64,000 nt of DNA from an uncultured Lachnospiraceae bacterium (GCA_944384295.1 CALWSU010000003.1:45202-109201); one strand, 5' to 3'; counted from the first letter of the stretch, positions 17,352 to 28,673 are shown. The notes: generated by a model from the sequence alone, not told the origin. Translations and numbers: made by a program.

Positions 17352-20300
17352 ATGCCAAAGAGAACTGATTTGAAAAAAATCCTGATTATCGGCTCTGGTC
17401 CTATTGTCATTGGACAGGCTGCTGAATTTGACTATGCTGGTACACAAGCATGCCTTGCTTTGAAAGAAGAAGGATATGAAGTAGTACTCGTAAACTCCAA
17501 CCCTGCTACCATTATGACAGATACCACCATTGCAGACAAAGTATATATGGAACCTTTGACATTGGAGTATGTGGCAAAAATCCTGCGCTACGAACGCCCT
17601 GACGCCATTGTACCTGGTATCGGTGGTCAAACTGGTCTGAATCTTGCGATGCAGTTGGAAAAGAAAGGTATTTTGAGAGAATGCCAAGTAGAATTATTGG
17701 GTACTAGCTGCCAAAGTATCGAACGCGCAGAAGACAGAGAACTGTTCAAAGAACTGTGTCAAGAAATTGGTGAACCTGTAATCCCCTCCATTATCACATA
17801 TTCTGTAGAAGAAGCAATTTCCGCAGCAAAAGAAATCGGTTATCCTGTGGTACTGCGTCCCGCTTTCACATTGGGTGGCACAGGCGGCGGTTTTGCCAAC
17901 AACGAAACCGAACTGGTAGAAATTATGGAAAATGCGCTCAAACTTTCTCCTGTACATCAGGTATTAGTCGAAAAGAGCGTAAAAGGCTATAAAGAAATCG
18001 AATTTGAAGTAATGCGTGATGGTACAGACCATGCAATCACCATTTGTGGTATGGAAAACATCGACCCTGTTGGTGTGCATACTGGCGACTCTATTGTTGT
18101 TGCGCCTATTTTGACATTAAATGATGCAGATTTCAATATGCTGCGTGACAGTGCATTGAAAATCATTCGCGCACTGAAAATCGAAGGCGGCTGTAATGTA
18201 CAATTTGCATTAGACCCCAACTCCTCTAAATATTATCTGATAGAGGTAAACCCTCGTGTTTCCCGTTCCTCTGCATTGGCTTCCAAAGCAAGCGGATACC
18301 CCATTGCAAGAGTGACTGCAAAAATCGCAGTTGGCATGACATTAGACGAAATCCAAATTTCTGAAACCAACGCAAACTTTGAACCCGCTTTGGATTATAT
18401 CGTTGCAAAAATGCCACGTTTCCCCTTCGACAAATTTGCAACTGCTGCAAACACATTAGGCACACAGATGAAAGCAACAGGCGAAGTCATGGGCATTGGC
18501 AGAACCATAGGAGAATGCCTGCTCAAATCTGTACGCTCTTTGGAAATCGGCGTATGCCATATCCATATGGCAAAATTCGACAATTCCTCTAATGAAGAAC
18601 TGCTCGAATATATCGCAAAAAGCCCTGATGACAGAATTTATGCCATTGCACAGTTGATTCGTAATGGTGTATCTTTGGATGATATTTTCAACGCAACCAT
18701 GATTACAAAATATTTCTTAGAAGTATTGAAAAATATTGTGGATTACGAAACTGTATTGTCTGAAAATGTGGGCAACAAAGAAATCTTGGCAAAAGCGAAG
18801 AAAATGGGCTTCTCTGATAAATACATTGCAAAATTGTGGAACCAGCCAGAAATTGATGTATACAATCTGAGAAAAGAAATGAAATTATTCCCTGTATACA
18901 AAATGATTGAAACCAGCGGTTGCGGTGGTTATATCCCTTACTTCTACTCCACATATGAAGAAGGCAATGAATCCCGCATCAGTGACAAAAAGAAAATCAT
19001 TGTATTGGGTAGTGGACCAATTCGTATTGGACAAGGTGTCGAATTTGACTACTCTACTGTACACGCTGTTACTACCATCAAACAATTTGGATATGAATCC
19101 ATTATCATCAATAACAACCCTGAAACTGTATCCACAGACTATACCACAAGTGACAAGCTGTATTTTGAACCTTTGACAGTAGAAGATGTTATGAACATTG
19201 TAGAAATGGAACAGCCTCTTGGTGTCATTGCTTCCTTAGGTGGACAAACCGCCATCAATCTGGCACAGCCTTTAATGGAACGTGGTGTCAAAATCATTGG
19301 TACAGACGTTGCAGCGATTGAAAGAGCAGAAAACCGCGATTCCTTTGAAAAAATCATGGAAGAATTGGAAATCCCTCAACCAAAAGGTCGCGCTGTAACC
19401 AATATCGAAGATGGTGTTAAAGCGGCAGAAGAAATCGGCTATCCAGTTCTGGTACGTCCTAGCTATGTATTGGGTGGTCGTGCAATGCAGATTGTCGCAA
19501 ATGAAGAAGCATTGCACACTTATCTGAAATCCGCTGTTGCTATCAATGAAGACCAACCTGTATTGGTTGACAAATATATTCAGGGCAAAGAACTGGAAGT
19601 AGACGCAGTATGTGATGGTTTTGATGTATTTGTACCTGGTATTATGGAACATGTAGAACGTACTGGGATTCACTCCGGCGACTCCATCAGTGTATATCCT
19701 ACATTCAGTGTATCCGCTAAAGCAAAAGGCACAATTTTGGAATACACCAAAAAACTTGGCTTAGGCATTGGTATTCGTGGTTTGTTCAACATTCAATTTA
19801 TTGTAGACGAACACGATGATGTATATGTCATTGAAGTAAATCCTCGTTCTTCCAGAACCGTACCTTTCTTGTCCAAAGCAACTGGCTATTCTCTGGCAGA
19901 TATTGCAACATTGGTTATTTTGGGCAAAACATTGAAAGAACAAGGCATTTTCGGCATTTATCCTGATGAAAAACATAGATGGTATGTCAAAGTACCTGCA
20001 TTCTCTTTCTCTAAACTGCATGGTATGGACACCTATCTGTCTCCTGAAATGAAATCCACAGGGGAAGCAATCGGATATGACAACAAACTCAACCGCGCAT
20101 TATACAAAGCGTTGCAGGCTTCTGGCATGAACATTTTGAATTATGGCACTGTATTTGCTACCATTGCGGACAAAGATAAAGAAGAAGCACTGCCTTTGAT
20201 TCGTCGTTTCTATGAATTAGGCTTTAACATTGAAGCAACCAAAGGTACCGCAGAATTTTTGAAAAAACATGGCATTCGTACTCGTGTACGTGCAAAAATC

Positions 20301-20522
20301 AGCGATGGCAGCGACGAAATCATAGAATCTATCCGTCATGGTTATGTTAGCTATGTAATCAATACAAGAGATATCAACACCATGCAAAACAATGATGGTT
20401 GGGAAATCCGCCAATGCGCAGTAGAAAATAATGTAACTATGTTTACTGCATTAGATACTGTTCGTGTATTGTTAGATGTATTGGAAGAAACAACATTGTG
20501 CATCTCTACCATTGACGCATAA
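17352..20522 (+). CDS. carB: Carbamoyl-phosphate synthase large subunit
   Basis: The 1056 residues contain two ATP-grasp halves, each beginning with a nucleotide-binding motif ([21 protein letters not shown] near 9-29; [21 protein letters not shown] near 548-568), followed by the C-terminal MGS-type allosteric domain. It makes carbamoyl phosphate from bicarbonate, ATP and ammonia delivered by the small subunit. carA is not adjacent and not in the window, which is notable because clostridial pyr operons often carry it. AAGGAGG precedes the ATG. No frameshift is seen over the full length. Confidence 0.96.
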   Translation: MPKRTDLKKILIIGSGPIVIGQAAEFDYAGTQACLALKEEGYEVVLVNSNPATIMTDTTIADKVYMEPLTLEYVAKILRYERPDAIVPGIGGQTGLNLAMQLEKKGILRECQVELLGTSCQSIERAEDRELFKELCQEIGEPVIPSIITYSVEEAISAAKEIGYPVVLRPAFTLGGTGGGFANNETELVEIMENALKLSPVHQVLVEKSVKGYKEIEFEVMRDGTDHAITICGMENIDPVGVHTGDSIVVAPILTLNDADFNMLRDSALKIIRALKIEGGCNVQFALDPNSSKYYLIEVNPRVSRSSALASKASGYPIARVTAKIAVGMTLDEIQISETNANFEPALDYIVAKMPRFPFDKFATAANTLGTQMKATGEVMGIGRTIGECLLKSVRSLEIGVCHIHMAKFDNSSNEELLEYIAKSPDDRIYAIAQLIRNGVSLDDIFNATMITKYFLEVLKNIVDYETVLSENVGNKEILAKAKKMGFSDKYIAKLWNQPEIDVYNLRKEMKLFPVYKMIETSGCGGYIPYFYSTYEEGNESRISDKKKIIVLGSGPIRIGQGVEFDYSTVHAVTTIKQFGYESIIINNNPETVSTDYTTSDKLYFEPLTVEDVMNIVEMEQPLGVIASLGGQTAINLAQPLMERGVKIIGTDVAAIERAENRDSFEKIMEELEIPQPKGRAVTNIEDGVKAAEEIGYPVLVRPSYVLGGRAMQIVANEEALHTYLKSAVAINEDQPVLVDKYIQGKELEVDAVCDGFDVFVPGIMEHVERTGIHSGDSISVYPTFSVSAKAKGTILEYTKKLGLGIGIRGLFNIQFIVDEHDDVYVIEVNPRSSRTVPFLSKATGYSLADIATLVILGKTLKEQGIFGIYPDEKHRWYVKVPAFSFSKLHGMDTYLSPEMKSTGEAIGYDNKLNRALYKALQASGMNILNYGTVFATIADKDKEEALPLIRRFYELGFNIEATKGTAEFLKKHGIRTRVRAKISDGSDEIIESIRHGYVSYVINTRDINTMQNNDGWEIRQCAVENNVTMFTALDTVRVLLDVLEETTLCISTIDA

Positions 20523-20545
20523 ACAGGATAAGCAGGAGGAAAAAA

Positions 20546-21280
20546 GTGAAGCAGTCTATCTTTACGATTAAAAGCAATCAACATTTGACAGATACCGTTT
20601 TGAAGATGGTTTTGGCGGGGGATACCTCCGCCATCACCTCCTGTGGGCAATTTGTCAACATCAAATTAAAAGGCTTTTTCTTACGTCGACCGATTTCTGT
20701 CTGTGATTATGATGAAAAAACATTGACCATATTATATAAAACCGTCGGCAAAGGCACACAATATATGTCTACATTGCCTGCTGGCACACAATTGGATATT
20801 TTAACTGGTTTAGGCAATGGATACGACACTACAAAAAGCGGACAAACTCCCCTGCTCATTGGGGGCGGTGTTGGCGTACCGCCTATGTTTCGTCTTGCAA
20901 AAGATTTGATTCAGCAAGACAAAACACCAACTGTCATATTGGGTTTTAACACAAAAGAAGAAGCATTTTATGTAGAAGAATTTCGTGCATTGGGTGTACC
21001 TGTACATGTTGCAACCGCAGATGGCTCTATGGGAACAAAAGGTTTTGTGACTGATGTTGTAAAAACACTTTCTGACTATACGTATTTTTATACTTGTGGT
21101 CCAGAACCTATGCTCAAAGCATTATGTGATGTCACAACTACAAGCGGACAGCTCAGCTTTGAAGAACGTATGGGCTGTGGATTTGGCGCATGTATGGGTT
21201 GCAGTTGTGAAACAAAATATGGCACAAAACGCATTTGCAAAGATGGTCCAGTACTGGAAAAGGAGGAAATCAAGTGGTAA
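20546..21280 (+). CDS. pyrK: Dihydroorotate dehydrogenase B, electron transfer subunit
   Basis: A 244-residue ferredoxin-reductase-like subunit carrying FAD and a 2Fe-2S cluster. It passes electrons from PyrD to NAD+. The FAD segment RRPISVCDYDE is near residues 49-59, the NAD-binding GGGVGVPP near 107-114, and cluster cysteines lie in GCGFGACMGCSC plus a downstream Cys in RICKDGP. GTG at 20546 has AGGAGG at a good distance. The 3' end overlaps pyrD by 7 bp. Confidence 0.95.
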   Translation: MKQSIFTIKSNQHLTDTVLKMVLAGDTSAITSCGQFVNIKLKGFFLRRPISVCDYDEKTLTILYKTVGKGTQYMSTLPAGTQLDILTGLGNGYDTTKSGQTPLLIGGGVGVPPMFRLAKDLIQQDKTPTVILGFNTKEEAFYVEEFRALGVPVHVATADGSMGTKGFVTDVVKTLSDYTYFYTCGPEPMLKALCDVTTTSGQLSFEERMGCGFGACMGCSCETKYGTKRICKDGPVLEKEEIKW

Positions 21281-22188
21281 ATACAAAAGTAACATTAAGC
21301 GGTATCACATTAGATAATCCTGTTATTCCAGCAAGTGGTACATTTGGTTATGGATATGAATTTGCGGAATTATATGACATCAATGTATTAGGTTCTTTCT
21401 CTTTCAAAGGCACTACAAAAGAACCACGTTTTGGGAATCCCACACCACGTATTGCAGAATGTACCGCTGGTTTGATCAACTCTGTTGGTCTGCAAAATCC
21501 CGGGATTGATAAAGTCATTTCTGAAGAATTGCCAAAATTGCGTCAATGTTTCCATAAGCCTGTGATTGCGAATATCAGCGGTTTTTCGATTGAAGAATAT
21601 GCTTATTGCTGCGAACGGATTGACAAAGAAGAACAAGTAAGCATCATAGAGGTCAATGTGAGTTGTCCCAATGTACATCATGGTGGTATGAGTTTTGGCA
21701 CTAGCCCCTCTTCTGCGGCAGAAGTGACAAAAGCAGTCAAAGCAGTTACTACAAAACCTGTTTACATCAAATTGAGTCCGAATGTAACTGATATTGCAGA
21801 AATCGCCAAAGCATGTGAAGATGCTGGCGCAGATGGCATCAGCTTAATCAATACTATGATGGGTATGCGCATCGACTTAAAAACAAAGCGCCCCGTCATT
21901 GCCAATAAAATGGGTGGTTTCTCTGGCAGTGCAATTTTCCCGATTGCTGTCAGAATGGTATATCAAGTATCAGAAGCGGTAAAAATTCCCGTGATTGGTA
22001 TGGGTGGTGTGTCTTGTGCAGAAGATGTTTTGGAAATGATGTTAGCAGGCGCAACAGCAGTACAAGTTGGCGCAGCAAATCTGGTAGACCCTTTTGCTTG
22101 CAAGAACATCATCGAAGACCTGCCTCGCGTTATGAAACAATATCATATACAAGATTTAAATGAAATTATAGGAGGTGCCCACAAATGA
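21274..22188 (+). CDS. pyrD: Dihydroorotate dehydrogenase B (NAD+), catalytic subunit
   Basis: A class 1B FMN enzyme of 304 residues that oxidises dihydroorotate to orotate together with PyrK. The catalytic Cys is in [11 protein letters not shown], as expected for class 1. Late [17 protein letters not shown] and AVQVGAAN bind FMN phosphate. An upstream in-frame ATG at 21235 lies inside pyrK without a Shine-Dalgarno; GTG at 21274 has AGGAGG 7 nt ahead and gives the family N-terminus ([21 protein letters not shown]), so it is preferred. Confidence 0.95.
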   Translation: MVNTKVTLSGITLDNPVIPASGTFGYGYEFAELYDINVLGSFSFKGTTKEPRFGNPTPRIAECTAGLINSVGLQNPGIDKVISEELPKLRQCFHKPVIANISGFSIEEYAYCCERIDKEEQVSIIEVNVSCPNVHHGGMSFGTSPSSAAEVTKAVKAVTTKPVYIKLSPNVTDIAEIAKACEDAGADGISLINTMMGMRIDLKTKRPVIANKMGGFSGSAIFPIAVRMVYQVSEAVKIPVIGMGGVSCAEDVLEMMLAGATAVQVGAANLVDPFACKNIIEDLPRVMKQYHIQDLNEIIGGAHK

Positions 22189-22895
22189 ACCGAGATGTAA
22201 TCATTGCTTGTGACTTTAACGGAAAAGACGAACTCTATGCTTTTTTGGATCAATTCACAGAAGAAAAACCATTTCTGAAAATCGGTATGGAACTGTTTTA
22301 TGCAGAAGGTCCAGCGATTGTTAGAGAATTAAAAGCAAGAGGACACAAGATTTTTTTGGATTTAAAACTGCATGATATTCCTAACACAGTGAAAAAAGCA
22401 ATGGCTGTATTATCCAATTTAGACGTAGATATGTGCAATGTCCATGCAGGTGGCACCATTGCCATGATGGAAGCGGCTTTGGAAGGTTTGACACGTTCAG
22501 ATGGTACACGTCCTCTTTTGATTGCTGTCACACAATTGACATCTACCAGCGAAGAACGCATGCAAAACGATTTACTGATTGACCGTCCTTTAGAAGAAGT
22601 TGTGATGCATTACGCAGCAAATACCAAAATTGCTGGTTTAGATGGTGTGGTATGCTCTCCTTTGGAAGCAGGCAAAGTAAAAGAAGTCTGCGGCAAAGAA
22701 TTTTTGACCGTTACCCCTGGCGTACGTTTTGCAGATGGCGACAAAGGCGATCAAGTACGTATCACAACACCTGCAAAAGCAAGAGAAATCGGCTCTGATT
22801 ATATTGTGGTTGGCAGACCAATCACACAAGCGGCTGATCCTGTGGCTGCATATAGAAGATGTATGGCTGAATTTTTAGGAGGCGAAACAAAATGA
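22185..22895 (+). CDS. pyrF: Orotidine 5'-phosphate decarboxylase
   Basis: The 236 residues form the type I OMP decarboxylase that yields UMP. The catalytic Lys-Asp motif [13 protein letters not shown] is near residues 57-69, and the phosphate-binding end [12 protein letters not shown] is near 206-217. The ATG overlaps the pyrD stop by 4 bp behind AGGAGG. It forms the last biosynthetic step with pyrE, which is encoded immediately downstream. Confidence 0.96.
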   Translation: MNRDVIIACDFNGKDELYAFLDQFTEEKPFLKIGMELFYAEGPAIVRELKARGHKIFLDLKLHDIPNTVKKAMAVLSNLDVDMCNVHAGGTIAMMEAALEGLTRSDGTRPLLIAVTQLTSTSEERMQNDLLIDRPLEEVVMHYAANTKIAGLDGVVCSPLEAGKVKEVCGKEFLTVTPGVRFADGDKGDQVRITTPAKAREIGSDYIVVGRPITQAADPVAAYRRCMAEFLGGETK

Positions 22896-23533
22896 TGAAA
22901 AAGCAAATTGCAAAAGACCTGTTATCTATTGGCGCAGTTTTCTTGCGTCCAGAAGAACCTTTTACATGGGCAAGCGGCATCAAAAGCCCCATCTACTGCG
23001 ACAATCGTTTGACACTGACTGCACCAGAAGTACGTACACGTATTGAAAACGCATTAGCAGAAACGATCAAAAAAGAATACCCTGATTGTGAAGTATTGAT
23101 GGGTACTAGCACTGCTGGTATCGCACATGCTGCCATTGTAGGGCATATCATGGGACTGCCTATGGGTTATGTACGTTCTGGGCATAAAGACCACGGCAGA
23201 CACAACCAAATCGAAGGCAAACTGGAAAAAGGTCAAAAAGTTGTTGTTGTAGAAGATTTAATTTCTACTGCTGGCAGTGCAATCGAAGTTGTCAATGTAT
23301 TGCGTGAAGCGGGTGCCGAAGTGTTGGGTATTGTCAGCATATTCACTTATGGTATGCAAAAAGGTCTGGACAGATTGGCTGACGCCAATGTCAAAAATGT
23401 CAGCCTCTCCAATTTTGACGCAGTTGCAGAAGTTGCAGCAGAAGAAGGCTATATCAAACAATCTGACATTGCTAGATTGATTGCATTCCGCAACAATCCC
23501 AGTGATGAAAGTTGGAGGACTGATATAAAATGA
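22892..23533 (+). CDS. pyrE: Orotate phosphoribosyltransferase
   Basis: A 213-residue type I phosphoribosyltransferase that joins orotate and PRPP to make OMP. The PRPP loop [18 protein letters not shown] is near residues 114-131, and [15 protein letters not shown] is the flexible catalytic loop. Two tandem ATG codons follow AGGAGG; the first overlaps the pyrF stop. The next gene, pyrB, also overlaps by 4 bp, so pyrF-pyrE-pyrB are tightly coupled. Confidence 0.95.
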   Translation: MMKKQIAKDLLSIGAVFLRPEEPFTWASGIKSPIYCDNRLTLTAPEVRTRIENALAETIKKEYPDCEVLMGTSTAGIAHAAIVGHIMGLPMGYVRSGHKDHGRHNQIEGKLEKGQKVVVVEDLISTAGSAIEVVNVLREAGAEVLGIVSIFTYGMQKGLDRLADANVKNVSLSNFDAVAEVAAEEGYIKQSDIARLIAFRNNPSDESWRTDIK

Positions 23534-24456
23534 GAAATCTGATTGATATTACAGATTTGACCATTGCAGAAATTGATGAACTTATTCAAACTGCTTGTGA
23601 TATTATCGAAAATCCAGATAAATATTGTGAAGCATGTCATAGAAAAAAACTTGCTACACTGTTTTTTGAACCTTCTACCAGGACGCGCTTGAGTTTTGAA
23701 GCGGCTATGCTGGAATTAGGCGGCAGTGTATTAGGTTTTTCAGAAGCAAACAGCAGCTCTGCAGCAAAAGGCGAAAGCGTATCTGATACGGTACGTGTGG
23801 TAGGCTGCTATGCAGATATTATTGCGATGCGTCACCCCAAAGAAGGTGCACCTATGGTTGCATCTATGCATTCTCCTGTACCAATCATCAATGCAGGGGA
23901 CGGCGGACACAACCACCCTACACAGACATTGACAGACCTTTTGACCATTCATAGAGAAAAAGGGCATTTTGACAATCTGACAGTAGGTTTATGTGGTGAC
24001 TTGAAATTTGGTCGTACCGTACATTCTTTGATTCATGCACTTTCTCGTTACAGCGGGATTCATTTTGTGCTGATTTCTCCAGAAGAATTGCGTTTGCCTT
24101 CTTATATCATTCATGATGTGTTAGAGAAAAAGCAGTTATCCTATGAAGAAACACAAGACTTAGAAGCAGTGATGCCCAAATTAGATATTTTGTACATGAC
24201 CCGTGTACAAAAAGAACGTTTTTTCAATGAAGCGGATTATATCCGTTTGAAAGACAGTTATGTATTGACACTGGACAAACTAAAAAATGCAAAAGAAGAT
24301 TTGTGTATTTTACACCCCTTGCCTCGTGTCAATGAAATTGCGACAAGTGTAGACAATGACAGTCGTGCCTGCTATTTCAAACAAGCACATAACGGAAAAT
24401 ATATCCGTATGGCACTGATCTTAAAATTATTGGGGGTGGAGATACCATGCATATAG
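23530..24456 (+). CDS. pyrB: Aspartate carbamoyltransferase catalytic subunit
   Basis: The 308-residue catalytic chain condenses carbamoyl phosphate with aspartate. The carbamoyl-phosphate signature [16 protein letters not shown] lies near residues 46-61; [19 protein letters not shown] and the aspartate-binding [11 protein letters not shown] follow. It overlaps pyrI by 10 bp, so catalytic and regulatory chains should assemble as the enteric-type holoenzyme. Unlike the Bacillus enzyme, which lacks PyrI, this one is expected to be allosteric. Confidence 0.96.
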   Translation: MRNLIDITDLTIAEIDELIQTACDIIENPDKYCEACHRKKLATLFFEPSTRTRLSFEAAMLELGGSVLGFSEANSSSAAKGESVSDTVRVVGCYADIIAMRHPKEGAPMVASMHSPVPIINAGDGGHNHPTQTLTDLLTIHREKGHFDNLTVGLCGDLKFGRTVHSLIHALSRYSGIHFVLISPEELRLPSYIIHDVLEKKQLSYEETQDLEAVMPKLDILYMTRVQKERFFNEADYIRLKDSYVLTLDKLKNAKEDLCILHPLPRVNEIATSVDNDSRACYFKQAHNGKYIRMALILKLLGVEIPCI

Positions 24457-24866
24457 ACGCGATTCAAAACGGTATAGTCATTGACCATATACAAGCGGGC
24501 AAAAGCTTGGATTTATACCACTTTTTGCATTTAGACGATTTGGATTGTTCTGTTGCCATACTGCGCAATGTCAACAGCCAAAAAATGGGCAAAAAAGATA
24601 TCATTAAGATTGACAGTGTTTTAGATATGGATTTAGGCGTATTGGGTTATATGGATGCTGGTATCACAATCAGTATCATACAAGATGGCAAACAAGTCAG
24701 AAAATTTCATCCAGAATTACCGGAACAGATTAAAAATGTTATTTTCTGCAAAAATCCTCGTTGTATCACAACTGTGGAACAAGAAATCGACCATATCTTT
24801 AAGCTGACTGACCGTGAAAACGGTATTTATCGTTGTTTATACTGCGAAACCGCAGCAAAAAAATAA
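24447..24866 (+). CDS. pyrI: Aspartate carbamoyltransferase regulatory subunit
   Basis: The 139 residues match PyrI, which binds CTP/ATP in an N-terminal domain and holds the catalytic trimers together through a C-terminal zinc domain. The four zinc cysteines are seen as CKNPRC and, about 27 residues later, CLYC. The start overlaps pyrB behind GGGGGTGGAG. It ends the pyrimidine operon and is followed by an intrinsic terminator. Confidence 0.95.
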   Translation: MHIDAIQNGIVIDHIQAGKSLDLYHFLHLDDLDCSVAILRNVNSQKMGKKDIIKIDSVLDMDLGVLGYMDAGITISIIQDGKQVRKFHPELPEQIKNVIFCKNPRCITTVEQEIDHIFKLTDRENGIYRCLYCETAAKK

Positions 24867-24878
24867 AATATCATTTTT

Positions 24879-24919
24879 AGGGAGTTGCAAGCAAATGAAA
24901 AATTGCACCTCCCTTTTTG
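24879..24919 (+). terminator. Terminator of the pyrimidine operon
   Basis: AGGGAGTTGCAA pairs with TTGCACCTCCCT with one bulge, followed by five T, 12 bp after pyrI. Confidence 0.8.
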
Positions 24920-24938
24920 TTCGTTTCGACAAAAAATA

Positions 24939-24958
24939 CGAACATATTTTCTTATAAT
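24939..24958 (+). promoter_or_regulatory. Candidate LexA box and -10 element ahead of ruvAB
   Basis: CGAACATATTTTC (24939-24951) differs at one base from the Gram-positive LexA/DinR site CGAACATATGTTC and directly abuts TATAAT (24953-24958). No good -35 is visible. SOS control of ruvAB is known in Bacillus; binding here is inference. Confidence 0.4.
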
Positions 24959-25015
24959 ACTTGCCCTTTTTTCCGCTCTCCTTTATAATAAAAACAGCAT
25001 ACAGGAGGGAACAGC

Positions 25016-25621
25016 ATGATTTCATATATCAAAGGCAATTTAGAATTACGTGGGGATGGATTTGTCATTGTAGAAGCTGGTGGTTTGGGATACCAGATTT
25101 TCGTATCGCCCACTACATTATCCAAATTGCCAACAACAGGTGAACAGGTAAAACTACATACTTTTATGAGTGTCAAAGAAGATGGCATTGCATTATATGG
25201 TTTTGCAAATGCGCAAGAATTAGAATTATTTCAACGCCTTTTGAGTGTATCTGGCGTGGGACCAAAAGCCGCACTTGGATTTCTTGCCGCTTTGACACCA
25301 CAAGAGCTGATTCTTGCGGTGCTTTCTGATGATTTGAAAGCACTATGCAAAGCACCTGGTATCGGCAAAAAAACCGCACAGCGCGTTGTGTTGGAGTTAA
25401 AAGACAAATTCCAAACAGAAGATGCCATTGCTATGGAAATGGAAATACAGCCTGCTGTAACATCTGAACAAAATCATTCTAAATTAGAAGCCATTGAAGC
25501 CTTGGCAGCTTTGGGATACAGTCGCAGTGAAGCTGCAAAAGCTGTACATGCGATTACAGATGAAAATCTAACAACAGAAGAAATCTTAAAAGCTGCACTC
25601 AAAAAGCTAGTGATATTTTAA
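25016..25621 (+). CDS. ruvA: Holliday junction branch migration protein RuvA
   Basis: A 201-residue RuvA. Domain I (1-62, MISYIKGNLELRG) is the OB fold, domain II (about 70-140) has two helix-hairpin-helix motifs (LLSVSGVGPKAALGFL and LCKAPGIGKKTAQRVVLEL), and domain III (about 150-201) is the helical RuvB-binding part (ALGYSRSEAAKAV). RuvA binds the four-way junction and loads RuvB. AGGAGGG precedes the ATG. ruvB follows after 9 bp. Confidence 0.96.
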   Translation: MISYIKGNLELRGDGFVIVEAGGLGYQIFVSPTTLSKLPTTGEQVKLHTFMSVKEDGIALYGFANAQELELFQRLLSVSGVGPKAALGFLAALTPQELILAVLSDDLKALCKAPGIGKKTAQRVVLELKDKFQTEDAIAMEMEIQPAVTSEQNHSKLEAIEALAALGYSRSEAAKAVHAITDENLTTEEILKAALKKLVIF

Positions 25622-25630
25622 TGGAAACAG

Positions 25631-26662
25631 GTGGAAAAATTGGAAAACAGAAGAATCTTAACAACCGCACTACGGGAAGAAGACCACGCATATGAGCCAA
25701 AGCTACGCCCTGACCATTTGGAAAGTTATATTGGACAAGAACATATCAAAGAAAATCTGCGGGTATTCATACAGGCTGCAAAGCAACGCCATGAGGCATT
25801 AGACCATGTTTTGCTCTATGGACCACCAGGTTTAGGCAAAACAACACTTTCCAATATCATCGCCAATGAAATGGGCGTACATATCAAAACGACGTCTGGA
25901 CCTGCGATTGAGCGTCCTGGCGATATGGCGGCAGTACTCAACAGTTTAAGTGAAGGCGATATTTTATTCATTGATGAAATCCATAGACTCAATCGCACGA
26001 TAGAAGAAATACTTTATCCAGCAATGGAGGATTTTGTGATTGACATTATGATTGGAAAAGGTCCCGGCGCACGGTCGGTACGTCTGGACTTGCCAAAATT
26101 CACATTGATTGGTGCCACGACACGTATCGGGCTTTTGACAGCCCCTCTACGCGACCGTTTTGGTGTGGTACATCGTTTAGAGATGTATCAAGTGCCGGAA
26201 CTCAAAACCATTCTGCTACGCTCCGCAGACGTCTTGCAAGTATGTTTAGACGAAGAAGGTGCAGAAGAAATCGCGCGTCGTTCTCGTGGTACACCTCGTA
26301 TTGCCAATCGCTTGCTCAAACGTGTACGCGACTTTGCACAAGTCAAATATGAAGGACGTATTTCGGGAGATGTTGCAAGGTTTGCATTAGACTTATTAGA
26401 TGTAGATAAAATGGGATTGGATTATATCGACCGTAAAATGCTGATGGCAATGATTGAAACTTTTGATGGTCATCCAGTGGGATTAGATACGCTCGCTGCT
26501 TCTATCAATGAAGAATCCGAAACCATTGAAGATGTGTATGAACCATATTTACTGCAACTTGGATATATCCAGCGCACCCCTCGTGGGCGTGTTGTAACAA
26601 AGCGTTGTTATGACCATTTTGGTCTGCCCTACCCCACAAACGGAAAGGAAGAAACCATATGA
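25631..26662 (+). CDS. ruvB: Holliday junction branch migration ATPase RuvB
   Basis: The AAA+ motor that drives branch migration, 343 residues. Walker A is GPPGLGKTT, Walker B DEIHRL, sensor 1 [18 protein letters not shown], and the C-terminal winged helix carries the DNA-binding end [11 protein letters not shown]. Two starts are possible: GTG at 25631, used here, or TTG at 25640, which has the better-placed AGGTGG and gives the natural-looking N-terminus MENRRILTT. The 3' end overlaps the following small gene by 4 bp. Confidence 0.95.
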   Translation: MEKLENRRILTTALREEDHAYEPKLRPDHLESYIGQEHIKENLRVFIQAAKQRHEALDHVLLYGPPGLGKTTLSNIIANEMGVHIKTTSGPAIERPGDMAAVLNSLSEGDILFIDEIHRLNRTIEEILYPAMEDFVIDIMIGKGPGARSVRLDLPKFTLIGATTRIGLLTAPLRDRFGVVHRLEMYQVPELKTILLRSADVLQVCLDEEGAEEIARRSRGTPRIANRLLKRVRDFAQVKYEGRISGDVARFALDLLDVDKMGLDYIDRKMLMAMIETFDGHPVGLDTLAASINEESETIEDVYEPYLLQLGYIQRTPRGRVVTKRCYDHFGLPYPTNGKEETI

Positions 26663-26922
26663 AATTACCAATTACAGAAGTAATCGAACAAGTCAAAGAT
26701 GAATTATTGTGCTATGAAGATGCGACAGAATTGGCAGCACGTTGGGAAAAAGAATTTTTACAATGGATTGCAGAGAATACAGGCAAACATAAAGATATTA
26801 TCGGCAGTGGAACAACTGCTTGCCTGAAAATCAAAGATGAGGAAGAAATTTTTGAAATTGCTGATTCTTATTTAGACGCAATCGAAGAAGGCAATGTCAA
26901 ACAATACTGGGCAAAGTTTTAA
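26659..26922 (+). CDS. Small acidic protein of unknown function, coupled to ruvB
   Basis: Eighty-seven residues, acidic, no membrane helix or signal peptide. Its ATG overlaps the ruvB stop as ATGA, and a terminator follows, so it is made from the ruvAB message. It looks mostly helical ([22 protein letters not shown]) with a short Thr/Gly-rich middle ([10 protein letters not shown]). I do not recognise the family. Position suggests co-expression with recombination genes, but nothing in the sequence shows DNA binding. Confidence 0.75.
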   Translation: MKLPITEVIEQVKDELLCYEDATELAARWEKEFLQWIAENTGKHKDIIGSGTTACLKIKDEEEIFEIADSYLDAIEEGNVKQYWAKF

Positions 26923-26944
26923 TCATTTTTCGTATCAGACATAG

Positions 26945-26998
26945 AAAAAACGTGTCCGAAACCACCTAAAAGGTTTGTTTCAGACACGTTATTTTTTA
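26945..26998. terminator. Bidirectional terminator between the ruvAB unit and the lipoprotein gene
   Basis: AACGTGTC pairs with GACACGTT with further inner pairing GAAAC/GTTTC; A-rich on the left, T-rich on the right, between convergent genes. Confidence 0.75.
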
Positions 26999-27021
26999 TT
27001 GTTTCGTTTCTACTATGAAGA

Positions 27022-28566
27022 TTATTGTGTGATTACCGCAATATGTTCCCCATTGTTATTGGTATAATCTACTGTATAGCCCAGAGCTTCAAATCCTCTC
27101 ACGCCAATATAAGATACACCATCTACCAAAATGCTATCCATCTGAATGGTTTCTTCGCCTTGTACCACAGATGCAGTTCTGGTTTGTGCGTCCCAAACAA
27201 CGGTTTCGCCTAAAGTATCACATAATGCACGCAAAGGCAAGTAAATACGTCCATCTTGTACCACATAGTCCTGACCGATTGTAACATCAGTACCCATTGT
27301 AGCATCAATAAATTCAATCTGTTCTGCACGTGCTGAAGATACCAATGCAACATTATCCCCGTCCGCAGGATACCATTTTACAGTAATACCTACTACGGGA
27401 TTATATTTGTTTACCAAAGCAGTTAATTGATTACCTATGTCTGTCATAGAAATGCTTTGTGTTGGGAATGTCAACACTTTAGAAGTTGCCTGCATAGTTG
27501 AGGTACTATCTATGCTGCACATCAGTTTTGTGCCATTATTCATGGTATATGTTTCTGCGCTTGTGTATACGCCATCTTTTTCGGAAACTTCTGCAAGATA
27601 ATGGAAGCCTTCCAGAACAGATGCAACACTAGGATCTGCCATTGCAGTTTCTACAGAAGATTTCCAACCTGTTATCATTGCGCTAAAGGAATCCATATCT
27701 GCTTTTGCTGCTGCAAAAGAATCCTTCAAATCTGCCATACCAGCTTCATCAGTACCCATTGTCTGCATACTAACTGTCAAATATTCTTCTACTGCATTCA
27801 ATACTGTTTCTGGATTCTGTGCTACATAATCCAACATAGATACCAGCATATTGCCTACTTCTGTACCAGTTGCTTCGATTTTATAACTACCTGCATCTGT
27901 TTTTGTTACAAGATTTGAAGTATAGCCTTCAAATGCATTCAAATACATATCCACAGCTGCTTGGTATAAATCCTGCATACCATTTTCTGGTATTACAGCT
28001 TGATTCATACTCAATTCTTCTGCACTTACTAAACAAATGTAAGGATTTGCATCTACAATTGCTTTCAGTTCGTTTTCAAAGTCTGTATTTTGATACAGGG
28101 ATACACCATTAGATGTATTTGTTGAATCTTTTTCCATCTGGTATGCGCTCCACACTGTTTCACTGGAAATATACATACCTTCTGTCAAACTATAATACCA
28201 CTGTCCGAAAGAGTATTCTTTATTATTGTATGTAGCATCAATATCAAATACAAATGACAAATCAGTCATATCCATTTGCGCTGTATAATCCAAATCAATC
28301 ACATGTGAACCTTGGAATTGTGCTAAATCTTCTGCTGGAATCACTTCTTCCAATGTTGTACCATTTTTTGTCATTATGGTGTTTGCAAATGATTTCATTT
28401 CATCGAAATTCAATGTGATTTCTGTATTGCCCACTGTTTCACAGGACTGCATGGCTTGTAGCATATTCAAATTCATTTCCATATAGCCTATTTCATCAGC
28501 AGAACAACCAGTGAATGCTGTCAAGCCCATTAAGGCACACAGCATCGCCGCTATTTTCTTTTTCAT
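27022..28566 (-). CDS. Lipoprotein with C-terminal stalk (copper amine oxidase N-like) domain
   Basis: A 514-residue exported lipoprotein. ATG at 28566 is chosen because GGGAGG lies 7 nt upstream and it starts a classical signal (MKKKIAAMLCALMGLTAFTGC) with lipobox Cys21; a longer frame to 28641 lacks these. Residues about 22-420 are a large region without a domain I recognise, rich in Asp, Thr and Ser, with repeated MDxxxxF/Y patterns. The last 85 or so residues (DYVVQDGRIYLPLRALCDTLG, then DSILVDGVSYIGVRGFEALG) match the stalk domain found in many clostridial surface proteins. It is anchored outside the membrane; its ligand is unknown. Confidence 0.85.
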   Translation of the reverse strand: MKKKIAAMLCALMGLTAFTGCSADEIGYMEMNLNMLQAMQSCETVGNTEITLNFDEMKSFANTIMTKNGTTLEEVIPAEDLAQFQGSHVIDLDYTAQMDMTDLSFVFDIDATYNNKEYSFGQWYYSLTEGMYISSETVWSAYQMEKDSTNTSNGVSLYQNTDFENELKAIVDANPYICLVSAEELSMNQAVIPENGMQDLYQAAVDMYLNAFEGYTSNLVTKTDAGSYKIEATGTEVGNMLVSMLDYVAQNPETVLNAVEEYLTVSMQTMGTDEAGMADLKDSFAAAKADMDSFSAMITGWKSSVETAMADPSVASVLEGFHYLAEVSEKDGVYTSAETYTMNNGTKLMCSIDSTSTMQATSKVLTFPTQSISMTDIGNQLTALVNKYNPVVGITVKWYPADGDNVALVSSARAEQIEFIDATMGTDVTIGQDYVVQDGRIYLPLRALCDTLGETVVWDAQTRTASVVQGEETIQMDSILVDGVSYIGVRGFEALGYTVDYTNNNGEHIAVITQ

Positions 28567-28643
28567 ACATTTTCCTCCCTTACTGATACATAATCCATCA
28601 TTCATTTGCGTACATATGGAAAATACACCGCTACTCCCCAATA

Positions 28644-28673
28644 TGTATACAAAACTTATTTGCGATTTTACAA
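28644..28673 (-). promoter_or_regulatory. Possible promoter of the lipoprotein gene
   Basis: Minus-strand TTGTAA (28668-28673), 18-nt spacer, TATACA (28644-28649). The match is moderate. The rest of 28567-28779 is AT-rich with no other signal I can support. Confidence 0.4.
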
